A stretch of 64,000 nucleotides of DNA from Okapia johnstoni (Eukaryota > Chordata > Mammalia > Artiodactyla > Giraffidae). How positions within the stretch are numbered: position 1 is the first letter of the stretch; the number at the start of each line of letters is the position of its first letter. The stretch spans positions 49,356,001 through 49,420,000 of the forward strand of contig CM044320.1 in assembly GCA_024291935.2 (NCBI GenBank), given 5' to 3'. The notes beneath the pieces are model-generated. The model made no database searches. It saw only the letters and a program-made list of their open reading frames with translations, and was not told where the DNA came from. Below, in pieces: positions 49,841 to 62,400 of the stretch. A program made the position numbers and the translations under genes.

Positions 49841-51844
49841 AGAAATTACAGCCATCCATATGCAATACCATAAATTTCAGTTGCTCTTGCTATAACAACA
49901 TGATGGCTGGTTTTCATTACACAGTTAGACCATAGGAAAAGAGTCCAGCTCTCCAGTTAGCTGAGCCTGAGTTAAACTTCTGAATTTTGCGCACATCTCA
50001 AGATCTACACGTGGTGACTTAGGTACTGTGGGCTACTCATCCATGAGCCACAGTCTTTTCCCTGGTGCTCTGTACCCTAGGCTCAGAGTGGGAGGTCCAG
50101 AGAATCCATCAGTGTCATCAAGACACAAAAGAAGATGGGCAGGAAGAATAACAAAATGCTCCTCATCCTCCCCTTTGGCAGACTTTGCTTAGGTACGTTA
50201 AACAGAGTGAGATGGAGGCCCTGAGGGAAAGGTATGGGGTGGGGGGGGAACCTTAGACCAGGCTCTAGAACTTAATAGAGAAGATTGAATGAAACTTCTC
50301 CAACTCAGAATAACAGCCATGCATTGCAGCTTATGCATTTTGTGCTATGTATTCTAAGAAACATAAAAAGTGTTAGGAAACTGGATAAGGATGTGGTCCT
50401 GAAAAGGAGAGATGAGGAAAGAACACCACTGAAAGAAAGCATGAACCACAATGCTTCCATAGAAATCATTTTCAGATGTTTCTAACTTGTCAGCTCCTTC
50501 ACAACTTTTTCTCTATCTACTTACCTCTTTTTCACCTCACCACCACTGAGGTCATCTTTCAATCTGATGAGCTTGCTTAAAGTGGACTAGTTTGTAAGAA
50601 AAATCTTAACAGTTTCCTCTTGATATATATACAAATTAAAGCTGGATGGATTTGTTTGATAATGATGACATCAGAGTTTAGATTTGGAGATCTTAACATG
50701 CAGTCATAAAATTTCAGAGCAGGAAATAGAGCCTATATGTGAAAAAAATCATCTCAAGTGCAACTTTCCTTAGTCTATGATCTGCACCTACAGTCCTAAT
50801 CATCCTATGAGTTCTGATGAGTAGATAAAATATTATAAAGATATCTATACATTATATTTTTAAGAACCCATAGAAGGGTAGGCTGGAAGCAAATGGTCAA
50901 GTGTCCAGACATGGAGGTCTACGTCCCATGCCCTTGACTGTATCCATAGGATGAAGAAAAGTCAACTGGAAAGAATAAGATGCAGCAAGTGTGTTTGGGA
51001 ACTGGCATTTCATATATAATGACTGCTGCTTTTAGTTCTCGGAGAGTTACTGATAAACATCTTTCCCCCTTATTTTTTGATTCTTATATATTAAGTAGAT
51101 ACTAGGATTAATAAAATATAGTCACTGCCCTTAGATGCTCTTAAACTGAATGGGGGCAGGTAGACATGTAAAGAGATAATAATGACCCCTCCTTGGAAAT
51201 GACCTGATAAACCACTGCACACTAATGCTAATGACTAGCAGGTAAAGTATAAGCTATTGATTAATATCTTTCAGGGATTTCTGCAACCAAATAGGGGCTG
51301 GAGCCTTAAAACATTGAATTTTGTGTAATTTCAAGTGTTTGCATTCTCACTATCATCATCGATCATGGTTCATATTTTAATATAGTGTAAAAAACTGAGA
51401 GCATCCAAGCCTCCCAGCAGAGTTACAAAGCAGAAGGGAACTATTTTAAGAGTGGCAGAAAGCTGCTCTACCCCACCCAAAATACTGCCCCTGACAACAT
51501 TTTGCTGATGTTCTCAATTCAAACTCTTTATAATGAGGTGTTTTTTTAATAAATGCATAAAGTGGAGCAATAGATCATTTTATGGTATCATCTAGTTACA
51601 GATCTACTGAAAACGACTTAGTACAATTTGTGCTCAATCCAGTTTAAATGACTAATCCTGACACTGTGCCATATCTCCCCCAGTACCGGAAGAAGGGTGG
51701 AAAGGAAACGTAGCACAGAGCTATAATCTAAGTAACCTCAGCCTTTAATAGGTATAATATTAAACCATAAGAATCATGATTTCATACTTTAGTACATGCT
51801 ATAATAATATTAGAATTAGCCCTAGACAGGAATATATTTCTACT

Positions 51845-51975
51845 CCCAGCTCTGTTAATTATCTAGCCTCATGGCCTTGGACAAGTCACAAAACTCTCTG
51901 ACTCTTGCAGTTCTCATCTATACAAAAGAAGACTATTAGGTTCAGTGAATCCAAGGTCTGATCTATCTCTAACCT
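51845..51975 (+). repeat. MIR fragment
   Basis: CCCAGCTCTGTTAATTATCT and GGCCTTGGACAAGTCACAAA. Confidence 0.6.
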
Positions 51976-52120
51976 TGCAGAGTAGCTAATGTCTACGGAG
52001 TACTCGGAACAAAAAAATTTTTTGGACTCTCTCTGGACTTATCAGTTAGGTTTTTTTCCTTTTGTATGTCCAAATTGCAGTTTGATTTTTACTAATATTT
52101 GAATGAACTTGACAACTTAC

Positions 52121-52258
52121 CAAATAAATTGTCAGAAAGAGAAAATTCATCTGTGGCAGGTAAGTGGGAGTGTTCAATGAGATTCATTTTTGATCCCATC
52201 CAAACTTTTCTGTTTGAGAATGTATTACCTTCGTTATGGTGGTCTTCAAAAAAATCCC
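52121..52258 (-). CDS. NR1H4: NR1H4 exon with the FXR-alpha1/alpha2 start codon
   Basis: The acceptor CCTTTCAG ends at 52259. About 59 bases of 5'UTR follow, then ATG at 52199. The reading is [19 protein letters not shown]..., the FXR-alpha1/2 N-terminus, 26 codons plus the first base of a glycine codon, ending at donor G|GTAAGT (last exon base 52121). The first ATG has a weak context (T at -3, G at +4). The in-frame Met5 ATG (52187) has A at -3, so it could also be used. This exon joins directly to the exon at 39485-39850 in phase, giving Leu-Phe-Gly-Val-Leu-Thr-Glu-Gln. Differences from the human protein that I recall are conservative (for example SDNLF for SENLF). Confidence 0.94.
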
Positions 52259-53060
52259 CTGAAAGGCAAATAAATACATAGTGTGTTGGGGAGGGTGGGG
52301 AGATGATTAAGAAAGAGACAGACAGAGCAAGCTAATTTTAACAAGTTTTAATTTTTAACAAAAGACTCCCTTTGTAGACATTTTATCGTAGCTTTTCTTT
52401 ACATGTCTTTCATCAATAATTACCATTTTTACACTCATTTGGACTTACAAATGTCTAAGATACATGCTTTCAGAATAGGTACTCTCTAATTTATCTGGGA
52501 AAACACCACATATTTTCATTTGTTTCAGCCCTTGGTAGATTTGGGCAAGATATGATGATATTTTGGATATGTCTATTTTATGTATAGAAAAAACAGAAAC
52601 AAATATAAAAGCCTTGATTAAAAATGCGATGAATCAATGATTTATCTTAAATTTTACATAAAGATGAACAGGTCTTTGCAAGACACAAAAATGATTTCAG
52701 ACCACTTCCTGACAGAATTTTTCATTTTCTTTTTTTGGCTGTACTATGCAACGTATAGGACCTTAGTTCACCAACCAGGGATTGAACCCATACCCTCAAC
52801 AGTGAAAGCATAGAGTCTTATCAACTGGACCAGCAGGAAATTCCTTGGAATTTTCTTAAGTTGAGTAGGCATCATATTAGCGGATAAAACATTCAGAAAA
52901 TGTTCACCCAAGATCTTTATTTTTGCCTTTTAGAGAAAATTTAAGGGGCTAACATTTTCATTCTCATGGTCTACCTTGTCATGTATTTGATCTAGGGTAA
53001 AAGAAGCTATGGCAAGAAGAAAAACAGTGATAAATCTCACCCAAATGTCTGAAGTTTCAT
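52246..53060 (-). other. Upstream ORF in the alpha1/2 leader, 10 codons, split by an intron
   Basis: ATG at 53060 is the only ATG I see in the two leader exons before the main start. After splicing 53041 to 52258 it reads MKLQTFGGFF and stops at TGA (52248-52246), 46 bases upstream of the FXR start at 52199. The intron falls after the second base of codon 7. An upstream ORF of this size close to the start can lower translation or make it conditional; that role is inferred. Confidence 0.55.
52725..52852 (-). mobile_element. CHR-type SINE within the 5'UTR intron of NR1H4
   Basis: TTTTTTTGGCTGTACTATGC, CAACCAGGGATTGAACCCAT and ACCAGCAGGAAATTCCTTGG, the reverse CHR landmarks. Confidence 0.82.
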
Positions 53061-53166
53061 CCTGAGAAGATGTCCAGAGTATATCCAAAAACCCAAGAGA
53101 TGCGGTGTTCACTTTTACCTATATTCCTAGTTCTTCCTTCTTTCCTTCCAATATGTCTTCTACCCC
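53041..53166 (-). other. NR1H4: NR1H4 5'UTR exon (upstream promoter, alpha1/2 transcripts)
   Basis: On the minus strand a pyrimidine-rich acceptor (CTTTTTCAG) precedes 126 bases, which end at a GTGAG donor just below 53041. I recall the human FXR-alpha1 leader containing closely similar blocks (GTAGAAGACAT, GTGAACAC, GATGAAACTTCAGACA); this is memory, not a search. The exon carries one ATG (53060), which opens the short upstream ORF listed separately. The next exon begins 782 bases downstream. Exon 1 proper, with the transcription start, was not found in 53.2-64 kb and may lie outside the window. Confidence 0.72.
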
Positions 53167-53631
53167 CTGAAAAAGTAATGAAAAAAGTTGAATAATGACA
53201 AGGTATGTTCTCAGAACACTTTTTCCAAGGCCATTTTCTGAGGATGATTTTTAAACTTTTAATCCTGTCTTTACCAAGAAATCATTTCATTTACAGATAA
53301 CTACTTATATTTACAACTCAGAAAGAGAATACAGGGGGGTTGTTGGGCAAATATTTATTTCATTAGAACTTCCTTACTATTCACAGCTCTCTGTTTCTTC
53401 CTTACTCAGCAAAATGTTCCAGATCAAGCAGAAGTGACAGTTCAAGCAGACATTTGGCTGCTGGTAAGGTAGTCCACCAGACTACATTTGTTGTATGCAG
53501 TCATTTATTCATGGTTTCAACAAATATTTATTGAGGAGTTATTCTGAACTAAGCTCTGTGCTGGATCTTTGAAAATAAAATAACAGGAAAAATATCATCC
53601 AAGATCTTTGATATCAAGCTTAATGAGGAAT

Positions 53632-53929
53632 GCTGCTGCTGCTGCCGCTGCTGCTGCTGCTGCTAAGTCGCTTCAGTCATGTCCAACCGACTCTGTGCGA
53701 CTCCATAGACGGCAGCCCACCAGGCTCCCCCATCCTTGGGATTCTCCAGACAAGAACACTGGAGTGGGTTGCCATTTCCTTCTCCAATGCAGGAAAGGGA
53801 AAAGGGAAAGTGAAGTCATTCAGTCGTGTCCAACTCTTAGCGACCCCATGGACTGCAGCCTACCAGGCTCCTCCGTCCATGGGATTTTCCAGGCAAGAGT
53901 ACTGGAGTGGGTTGCCAGTGCCTTCTCCA
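53632..53929 (-). mobile_element. BOV-A2 SINE with (GCT)n and target duplications
   Basis: Two monomers after a GCT tract. TAATGAGGAAT repeats at 53621-53631 and 53930-53940. Confidence 0.94.
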
Positions 53930-54035
53930 TAATGAGGAATAGAGACGTTAAAAAACAATCACAGGAATACACAGATGATTACATGTTGTCTTGAAAGCCG
54001 CTGATGAAGGCAAAGATGAGGATGCTCTAGTAGGA

Positions 54036-54481
54036 ACCAACCTGTATTAGATTCAAGAGGCCTTCTCACCACCCTGAAGTTAGGAGAGAAAGGGGTGTGA
54101 AAAGGAGTCAAAATAGGGAAGTAGCTGGAGGAAAATGTGTAGTTTTGAGGGCAATTTTTAAAGACAAGCAATACTAGGTCACATCTAGAATACACCAGAG
54201 AGGCTGAAGAAATGAGAGAGAGCAGCTCCTGAGAAATGATACAAGCTGTGTCCACTGTGGGGATGCAGACATATCTGAGTCCATCTGGTGAACCACTGGC
54301 CTGGCCCTACCAAAGTCTACTGTCCAATAAGCCAAGGGGCTTGTTAGGAGAAAACTCATCCTAAAGTCAGAAGGAACCAGGAACCATGATCTTCACCTCA
54401 AAGTAAAGCCTCAGTCCTTAGAGGAATGTGTAATCTTCAATGTGGCACAGTGTTTGACCAACCTGTATTAGATTCAAGAGG
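54036..54481. repeat. Direct repeats 421 bp apart
   Basis: A 25-base exact match (ACCAACCTGTATTAGATTCA plus AGAGG) occurs at 54036-54060 and 54457-54481. Weaker similarity continues for about 60 bases beyond each copy. Confidence 0.78.
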
Positions 54482-54980
54482 TCTTCTTGACTCTCTGAGG
54501 TAAGAAGGGAGAGGGGTATAGATAAAAATGAGTCTGGAAATACTGAACTATAAGATAGATCTTCCAAAAGAATGCAACAAGGAGGAGAGAGCTCATCTCA
54601 CTTCCATCCCCACCTTCAAACAGCTCTGCAACATATCATACTCACAGGAGCTTTGACTCCAAGGGGACTCTGGGCCTTTCTGGGGCATCCGTGAAACAGT
54701 GGCACCATCTAGGTATCACCATAACCCATGAAAACGTGCCCAGCAGAAGAACTGTGACCACTGGTTGGGCACTGCTTTCCCCCATGAACACAAAGAGTAA
54801 TGGAAGAAGTGGCCAGAGTAGACTTGATTATGAACAAACATAAAGAGACCCCAGGGCATTCCTAAAACATCTACAGGGAGACGAGGGCTTTGATAAGGAA
54901 CTAGAGGTCCTGAGGAATAAAACAGTAAAAGTTCAGTTGTCCCTATTGATGGGACTGCATTCATACTCATAAGCTAGCTG

Positions 54981-55188
54981 CATGTGTGTGTTCTCAGTTG
55001 TGCCTGACTCGTTGTAACCCCATGGACTATAGCCCGCCAGGCTCCTCTGTCCATGGGATTTCTCAGGCAAGAATAATGGAGTCCGTATCCTTTCCCTTCT
55101 CCAGGGGACCTTCCCAATCCAGGCATTGAACTTGCATCTCATCCTGGGTAGGCTGATTCTTTATCACTGAGCCATCTGGGAAGCCTCT
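54981..55188 (-). mobile_element. Bov-tA SINE
   Basis: GCATGTGTGTGTTCTCAGTT through GAGCCATCTGGGAAGCC. Confidence 0.9.
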
Positions 55189-55469
55189 GATTAGCTAACA
55201 ACAAAAATCTCCCAGAATCCAGACAGTTGACAGTGTCTGCTCAAATCAGGTCTGTTGGTTATGATTTCTGAAGGGGGTTAATACAAAGGAAACCCTTTAA
55301 TTTTTGAAATGGTAACACAAGCACATGGCAAGCAATTCAAACACTATACTGAAAAATAAGTCTTCCTTGAGTTCTGTCACCCTTTTCCCTTACCAGCCAC
55401 CAGAGCTGGTTTCTTGTGTATCCCTCTAATACTGTACCCACTCTAGCATAAAGGGCCCCATACCTTAAA

Positions 55470-55790
55470 CTGGGGTCTGGCAAACTACTGCCTGTAAGCC
55501 AGAGCTGGCCTACCACCTGTTTTTGTAAAGCCTGTGAACTACGAATAGTTTTTACCTTTTCAGACAGTTGGGAAAATATCAGAAGAAAGAAATTTCATGA
55601 CATGAAAATTAAATAAAATTCACATTTGAATGTTCATAAACAAAGTTTTATTGGCTCACAGACACATTCATTTGTTTCTGGACAATCTATGGCTTCTTTT
55701 TCCCTGCAATGGCAGAGTTGAATAACTGCAACACACACTGTATGACCCACAAAACAGAAATTTACTATCTAGCCCCTTTGTAGGAAAAGA
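55470..55790 (+). mobile_element. Ancient DNA-transposon-type repeat (same family as 15470)
   Basis: TCTGGCAAACTACTGCCTGT, ACAAAGTTTTATTGGCTCAC and AATGGCAGAGTTGAATAACT. Confidence 0.75.
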
Positions 55791-56014
55791 TTGTTTCCTC
55801 TTGCCTTATATAAAGAATAGAATAAAAATTTAAAAATCAAAGTAATATCATAGTAAACTATGAATAACTATAATGAGTACCTTGGGGATGTGATCCCACT
55901 TAATTTTATACATATCATGATAGTAGAATCTTCTTTGCCTCTTGACAGATCCTTTCTGGGTTTGGCAGCTTTAGTCTTAATTACCCTGTGATTTAATGAG
56001 CACCTTCTATGTAC

Positions 56015-56485
56015 GACAAAGGTCCATACAGTCAAAGCTATGGTTTTCCAGGTTTTCCAGTAGTCATGTATGGATGTGAGAGCTGGGCTATAAAGAAGAC
56101 TGAGTGCCAAAGAAATGATACTTTCAAACTGTGGTGCTGGAGAAGACTCTTGAGAGTCCCTTGGACTGCAAGATCAACCAGCCAATCCTAAAGAAAATTA
56201 ACCCTGAATATTTATTGGAAGGACTGATCCTGCAGTTGAAGCTCCAATACTTCAGCCACTTACGCAAAGAGTTGACTCATTTGAAAAGACCCTGATGCTG
56301 TGAAAGATTGAGGGCAGGAGGAGAAGGGGGTGACAGAAGATAAGATGGTTTGATGGCATCATCGACTAAATGGACATGAGTTTGAGCAAACTCTGGAAGA
56401 TAGTGAAGGACAGGGAAGCCTGGTGTGCTGCAGTCCATGGGGTCACAAAGAGTCGGACACAACTGAGAGACTGAACAACAAAAAC
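56015..56485 (+). mobile_element. BovB LINE, 3' fragment
   Basis: MYGCESWAIKKTECQRNDTF and [15 protein letters not shown] are still readable. A 9 bp duplication (GTTTTCCAG twice) lies at about 56043-56061. It ends at GAGACTGAACAACAAAAACT. Confidence 0.92.
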
Positions 56486-58744
56486 TACGTGTGAAGCATT
56501 TGGCAGATGTTTCCACATATGTTATTTCTTTAATGAGGGTTACATCTGTGTCTTCCTTTTTCTAATACTCTTCCCTTTCTTTGGGGGAATTGATTCACAG
56601 TAGGAGAATAACTCCCTGGAAGATCTAAGAAAGGTCGTAGCTCTGCAGTCTTCTTTCCTCCTTGATTTCTCCCTTCCATACAAGGAGTCATTTTACAGGT
56701 TGAGACTAAGAAAATGAATATTCTCTACTTTAGTGACCTTTGAATTTTGCTTGTTTACCCCCAAAAATGAAGGTTTAAAAAACAATATGCTCCCTCAACA
56801 CATTTTTGGGTTGGCATCTAAATTTTTTTACTGAAAAATAAACTAGTTCAAAAACTGTAATTGCTGATATATTGCAAAAATTGACATTTTTACATGTTAT
56901 TACATCACTCGAATCTCTTCAATTAAATCTAAATACCACAGCAACTTAATAATCTTCTTCATCGTTCTAAGAAATACAAGGAAATGTTCTTTAAATTTTG
57001 GGAAAAAAATTTAATCATCCCTGTCCTTTTTTGAGTTTCCATTGCATTCCACTACACTGCAGAATTTTATCCTAATGTATGGTTGAATGTCTATTACTGA
57101 ACATTCTATCATATTTTCTATAACTATGTTTTGTATACAAATTTGGATTTAAAAAATTTCTAATGAATTCAATATTTTAAATGTTTAGACAAATTTTTTT
57201 CCGGATTAAGTTTATTACTAGCTGTTAATATTGGTGCTTAGTAGACTTTCTTTCCAAATAGGGTGGCTCTGTGTTCCAGAGCACAAGTGGAGACAACCAT
57301 CTGGTGTGGAGGAAAGAGCGTGCAGATGAGAAAGGAAGACGCCATTGTTGGGTAACAGCCAGAGCCAGCACTGGCAGAGCACACATACCAGGGTAAGAAC
57401 ACCTTCTTAGAAATACAGGTAAAGGTTCTGGTTAAAAAATGAACTTTGAACAACTGCAGAGAGAGTGCCTAAGCATCTCTGAAGTTAGTAATAAAATCCC
57501 TGCTAACAGAAAGCCATCCTTTTTATTCAGGTGAATTCATGTATGCATCAACACACAAAGCATTAAGTTTGGAATCACAGCAGATAAAGAAAAATACCTT
57601 CTCTACCTTCATGTACTATTTTCCTGAAAAGCTGTTACAATTTATTTTTCAAATGAAAGCATTTTTAAAATAAAGAGGTCATTGCTGAAAATTCAGACAA
57701 TAGAGAAAAGTATTTACAAAATGCCAAGTGACATTCTAAAATTTTGCTCCAGGTTCCACTCATACCAGCAGTGGATCTGGGTGCCTGTCTCATCACACCT
57801 TCATTGGCAATACTTGCTCACACTTCAAACGTTCTTTTCTAATTTGCCAGTGGCAAATCCTATCTCACTGTATTAAATTATATTTCCTTGAATATGAGGA
57901 AATTGAAAAGAAATCTGTTTTACATCTTTATTGTCTGTATGTGATAGTATGTCCTTTGCACCTTTTCATGGAAGTTTGCTTTTTTTATTGACTTAGAGGA
58001 GTTCTTTGTATATTGAGTGTATTAGCATTCTGGTATATTTATTACAAACATTTTCATTTGTCTTTTAATTATCTTTACTTGAAAAGATTTGCACTGTATG
58101 TAGTTAAATATATTAGATTTTTTAAAGCCTTTTAGTTTTAGTTTTTGGTACAGGGTGATTTTTCTGAGAATTTCTTGCTGAATACTTTTTTCTTTTCCCA
58201 TTGATTTATAATTTTTCTTTTATCGAGACTGAATTTAGTTTCCCATTGATCATACAGTTACATCTGCATCAAGATCATCCTTTCCTGTTATTGTTCATTT
58301 GTTTTCAACCTTTTCTAAGATATTCTTACCTTCTTATTCTCTATGATAAATTATCACATCTTGTATCACATTCTTTAAGAAAAGTTTCTTTGGGAGTTTG
58401 AGATGGTACCAAACCTATATATTTAGGTAGGAAGATTTATATCTTTATAATATTCAGTTTTGTCTCTCAGGGGCAAGTTGTGGCTTCGTTTATTCAAACA
58501 TGCTTTTATAACTCTCAGTTTTGTAGATTTTCTTTCGTGTGTGTCCCAACTTTTCCAGGAATGCATCCCCTATCATTTATCTTCCCTGCTCCTCATGCGG
58601 TCATTAATGATTTAACTTCATTTGTCGTCTTCTCCACTATATTGTAAACTCCTAGCAGGCAGGAACAATAGCTATGCTCCTTTTGTATCCCCTCTCACAG
58701 CTAGCAGAGTTATGCATACACAGAAATAATATCTGTGGTCCAAG

Positions 58745-59220
58745 ACAGATGTCAAGAGGGATGAAACATGAGAAGATTAGAATGAGGAGGGAGGGAATGG
58801 GAGTTTGGAATTAGCAGAGAGAAACTATTATATACAGGAGGGAAAAACAACAGGTCCTACTGTATAACACAGGCTTTCCTTGTGGCTCAGCTGGTAAAGA
58901 ACCCGTCTGCAATGCAGGAGACCTGGGTTCAGTGTCTGGGTTGGGAAGATCCCCTGGAGAAGGGAAAGGCTACCCACTCCAGTATTCTGGCCTGGAGAAT
59001 TTCATGGACTGTATAGCCCATGGGGTCGCAAAGAGTTGGACATGACTGAGTGACTTTCACTTCATTGTATAACACAGGGAACTGTATTCAATATCCTGTG
59101 ACAAACCATAAAGGAAAAGAATATGAAAAAGACTATATTGAATATGTGTATATGTATGTGTGTATAACTGAGTCACTTTGCTGTACAGAAGAAATTAACA
59201 CAACACTGTAAATCAACGAT
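58745..59220 (+). mobile_element. Ruminant L1 3'UTR, split by a Bov-tA
   Basis: ACAGGTCCTACTGTATAACA before the SINE and GGGAACTGTATTCAATATCC, GAGTCACTTTGCTGTACAGA and AATTAACACAACACTGTAAA after it. Confidence 0.82.
58873..59065 (+). mobile_element. Bov-tA SINE nested in the L1 3'UTR
   Basis: GCTTTCCTTGTGGCTCAGCT through GAGTGACTTTCACTTCAT, flanked by TGTATAACACAG at 58861-58872 and 59066-59077. Confidence 0.94.
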
Positions 59221-59224
59221 GTGC

Positions 59225-59372
59225 ACGTGTGCTCAGTCACTCAGTCATGTCTGACTCCTTGTGACCCTGTGGCCTGTAGCCCACCAGGCTCCTCTGTCCA
59301 TGGGATTCTTCAGGCAAGAATATTGGAGTGGGTTGCCATTTCCTCCACCAGGGGATCTTCCTGACCCAGCGA
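59225..59372 (-). mobile_element. Bov-tA SINE, head missing
   Basis: GTGTGCTCAGTCACTCAGTC to CTTCCTGACCCAGCGATCG. It abuts the end of the L1 3'UTR; the tRNA head is absent. Confidence 0.88.
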
Positions 59373-59944
59373 TCGAAAAAAAGAAAAAGAAGACTAGAAT
59401 GGAGAACCAGTGCTGACCTTTCATAGCTTCATCCATAACCTGCAACTGTTTACTTAACACTCTGCCCCATTATACACCCTCAGCTGAATGTTTAAAAATC
59501 TAAATAATAGAACTGATATAAAGATTATAAGGTAATCTTTCATAAATGTCCATAGAGAAAGTGACAGGCACAAAAATTTTAACTGCATTGTTTCCAACAG
59601 TAAAAAAAAAATAAAACTGGAAACATTAATAAATATTATTAATTAAAACATTAATTAAACATTATTAAACATTAATAAAAATAAAACTGGAAACATTAAA
59701 AAAAGTCCATTAACGAGAGAATGAGTACAATAAAGAAATAGTATATGCATAGTGCTGTAAGTATATTTGTAAGTGCTATACAGCATTTAAATGAATGGAC
59801 TAAGTATTCATTTGGATAAACTGAGTAACTTCATATTGAGGAAAAAAATCAGGTTGCAGAGTAATACATTTGGTTTGACATAGTGTATGTAAGTTTAAAG
59901 ATATGCAAAACAGTGCTCCATATTAATCCTGATATCCTAATTCG

Positions 59945-60140
59945 AGGGTCAGCAAATGATCCCCAGGCCAAATCTAGCTTGCCGAGAACCAAAACGTGCC
60001 TTTTTGTTTACATATTGCCTATGGCTGTTTTCACACCACAGTGGCAGAGTTAAGTAGTTGCGACACAATTGCACGTGGTCTGCAAAGCCTAAAATATTCA
60101 CTCTCTGGTCTTTATAGAAAAAGCTCGTGATCCCTGTCTA
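59945..60140 (+). mobile_element. Ancient DNA-transposon-type repeat (same family as 15470)
   Basis: CAGCAAATGATCCCCAGGCC, ACAGTGGCAGAGTTAAGTAG and CTGCAAAGCCTAAAATATTC. Confidence 0.72.
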
Positions 60141-60413
60141 ACCTGTAGAGACAAGCCTGGAAGTGCTGAATCCACATTCAGGACGTGGTCAGAATGACTG
60201 GGTGGATACACAGGGAATTTCAAAGCATCTTTAATGCTCCTGTTAAGCTAGGGGTTAAATACAAGAAAGCTGATGATATTATTCAATGTTTTCCATGTTG
60301 GAAATATTTCATAATTAAAAAGAATGAATGAAATTATATATGTGAAGAATTTCCTCATCTATAAAGATATGTAAACTCATACAGAGATTCTCTCTTACAC
60401 AGTCTTAAACATA

Positions 60414-60414
<1 letters not shown>

Positions 60415-60445
<31 letters not shown>

Positions 60446-60447
60446 TT
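60415..60447. repeat. AC microsatellite
   Basis: About 15 uninterrupted AC units. Confidence 0.93.
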
Positions 60448-61794
60448 CTTGAGGCTTTGAGGAGGAAGTAATTCCTACCTATAAAATGTTGGGGACTTTT
60501 AACTGTAGTCAACGAGGTGCTATTGGAAATTTTGATGGCACAAAAAAATCTATGTTCAAGAAGATTACTCTTATGAGAAGGCAGGACAGGAGGGTAAGCA
60601 GTGAAAGGAGAAGGAAAATTCAGGAAATTCTCATTCCGGAAGTGAGATGATTAGGTGCAAAGCAGGGTGGTTTCTGTAAAGATGGAAAGAAAGTAAGTTG
60701 AGTACAATTTACAGAGAGGAGGAGGAAGAAGAGAAAGCAGGCTGACGATACAAAGTTTAAGACTTGGGTACTGGTGGAAGCAGGGACAAAATGTTTATTT
60801 TACTTTATGTTTATTTGTACTATGATGTAATGTAAGCCTTAACTTAAGGACCCAGGAAGCATTTCAGAAGTGGTAAGCACTATTTGTTTTTAAAGTGATA
60901 AGACACAGAGTGACTGGTAGCTTGGACTCCTACTTTCTGGTTATCAGTTTGTACTTGTTTAGATAGTGTGTGTCACAGGGAGTTCATGGTGGATGGAGCT
61001 TCTCTGATTTAGCACACCATTTGGAAGAGACCTTGGAAAGACCCTGCTCCAATTAAATGGCCTTGACTCTGATTTAGAAGAATCTCAGCTCTCAGAATAT
61101 GAAGATAAAAAAACAGTTTCTTGTGCTGGTTCCCCATGAACTCTCTACACCCAAAGTCACCCTTCTCAGTGACATTTTTCTCAGATAAACCCAGTTGCTG
61201 GTGGTAAAGCATACACTTTGTGGGATATCTATGTAGTTCATTCATAAAGGGCAATAAGAAATAAACTTTTTCTAGCCATCATCATTTCATGCTCAGCAGA
61301 AGTCCTGGATTCAGCCCAAGGCTGGAAGAATGTTCCTAAGAGAAAAGAGAAAGGAGTTCTAGAAGAAAAGGTTTTATCTCACAGGGGATTTGGTTTTCCT
61401 AGAAGTAATCAAACCAAAGTAATTCTTTCCAGGGCCAAAATTCAGATTTAAAAAAACAGATCCTTCCCATTTGGGGCAGAATGGATACTTGTAGATGTAT
61501 GGCTTGAGTCCCTTTACTGTTCAACTGAAATGACCACATTGCTAATCGACTATGCTCCAATACAAAATAAAAAGGTCTTAAGAAAACAAACACAACAACA
61601 AAACAGTTCTCATGGAGGAAAAAAGGGAAAAGAGAATAGAGCCTTTTCGAAGTTGAGATTTAAAGGACAATGTGTGGCCATTGTGATCACATTATTCTGA
61701 GAGTAGTCCCCAATAAGAACTGGATGACCTTTATTGCTATCACAGTAACCTTTACATCTTTTGTGAAAATAGATTAAAATAGTATCTACCATTT

Positions 61795-61975
61795 TATCAG
61801 TACTTACTATGTGGCAGCTTTCATGCTATGTTATCTCATTTGATCTGTAATAAATCAAGTAGGTAATAATATATACACTTTATAAATGAGAAAACTGAGG
61901 CTCAAAGAGATTAAGCAAACTTTTCAAGGTCATGCCACTAGTAAGAACCAGAGTGGGGATGTAAACCCACCATCT
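61795..61975 (-). repeat. MIR
   Basis: TTATCAGTACTTACTATGTG, GAGAAAACTGAGGCTCAAAG and TCAAGGTCATGCCACTAGTA. Confidence 0.78.
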
Positions 61976-62202
61976 AACTCTAAATTCATGTTTTCTCATG
62001 CAATTCTCCCACTGAGACTGTCATTAACTACTCTCCAATGCTTAGCGAGGGTGAACTGGCATTTCTGCAAGGTCAGTTCTGCCTAAAGTATTTCAACATT
62101 AGCTGTTTATACGTACAATTAAATAAGCCTCTACAAAGTTTGCCTGCCATATTATTTTGCTTCTTTTCAAACTTCTTTGCTGTTTTTAAAGTCTTCATTT
62201 AG

Positions 62203-62400
62203 GGACTTCCTGGTGATCCAGTGGCTAAGACTCTGAGCTCCCAATGCAGAAGGCCTGGGTTCAATCCCTGATCAGGGAACTAGATCCCACATGCTGCAAC
62301 AATGAGTTGCAAGTCACAACTAAAGATCCTGCATGCCACAACTAAGACTCAGCACAGTCAAATAGATAAACAAACAAAAAATAAATACTTTTTTAAATAA
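62203..62400 (+). mobile_element. CHR-type SINE
   Basis: GGGACTTCCTGGTGATCCAG through GACTCAGCACAGTCAAATAG and an A-rich tail. Confidence 0.88.

Larger units (their letters stand above)
43302..52120. other. Region between the alpha1/2 exon and the alpha3/4 first exon (intron for alpha1/2, promoter side for alpha3/4)
   Basis: 8.8 kb with an old unnamed repeat (43685-44105), a Bov-tA with a CA tail, a BovB 3' tip, a BOV-A2, a ruminant L1 3' end (47740-48252), MIR and L2 fragments. The block 48540-48960 is locally GC-richer, without a repeat I recognise. 50100-51840 holds nothing I can name. Confidence 0.65.

Noticed and set aside
57238..57453. Possible NR1H4 exon 1 on the minus strand (71-codon frame, locally GC-richer)
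   Set aside because: No receptor residues, no match to the leader blocks I recall, and no convincing donor in the expected position. I could not support it.
59580..59705. Repeated AACATTAATAAA/AAAACTGGAAACATTAA units
   Set aside because: This is a local A/T-rich slippage duplication with no further structure. It is not a CRISPR-like array, as there are no regular spacers.
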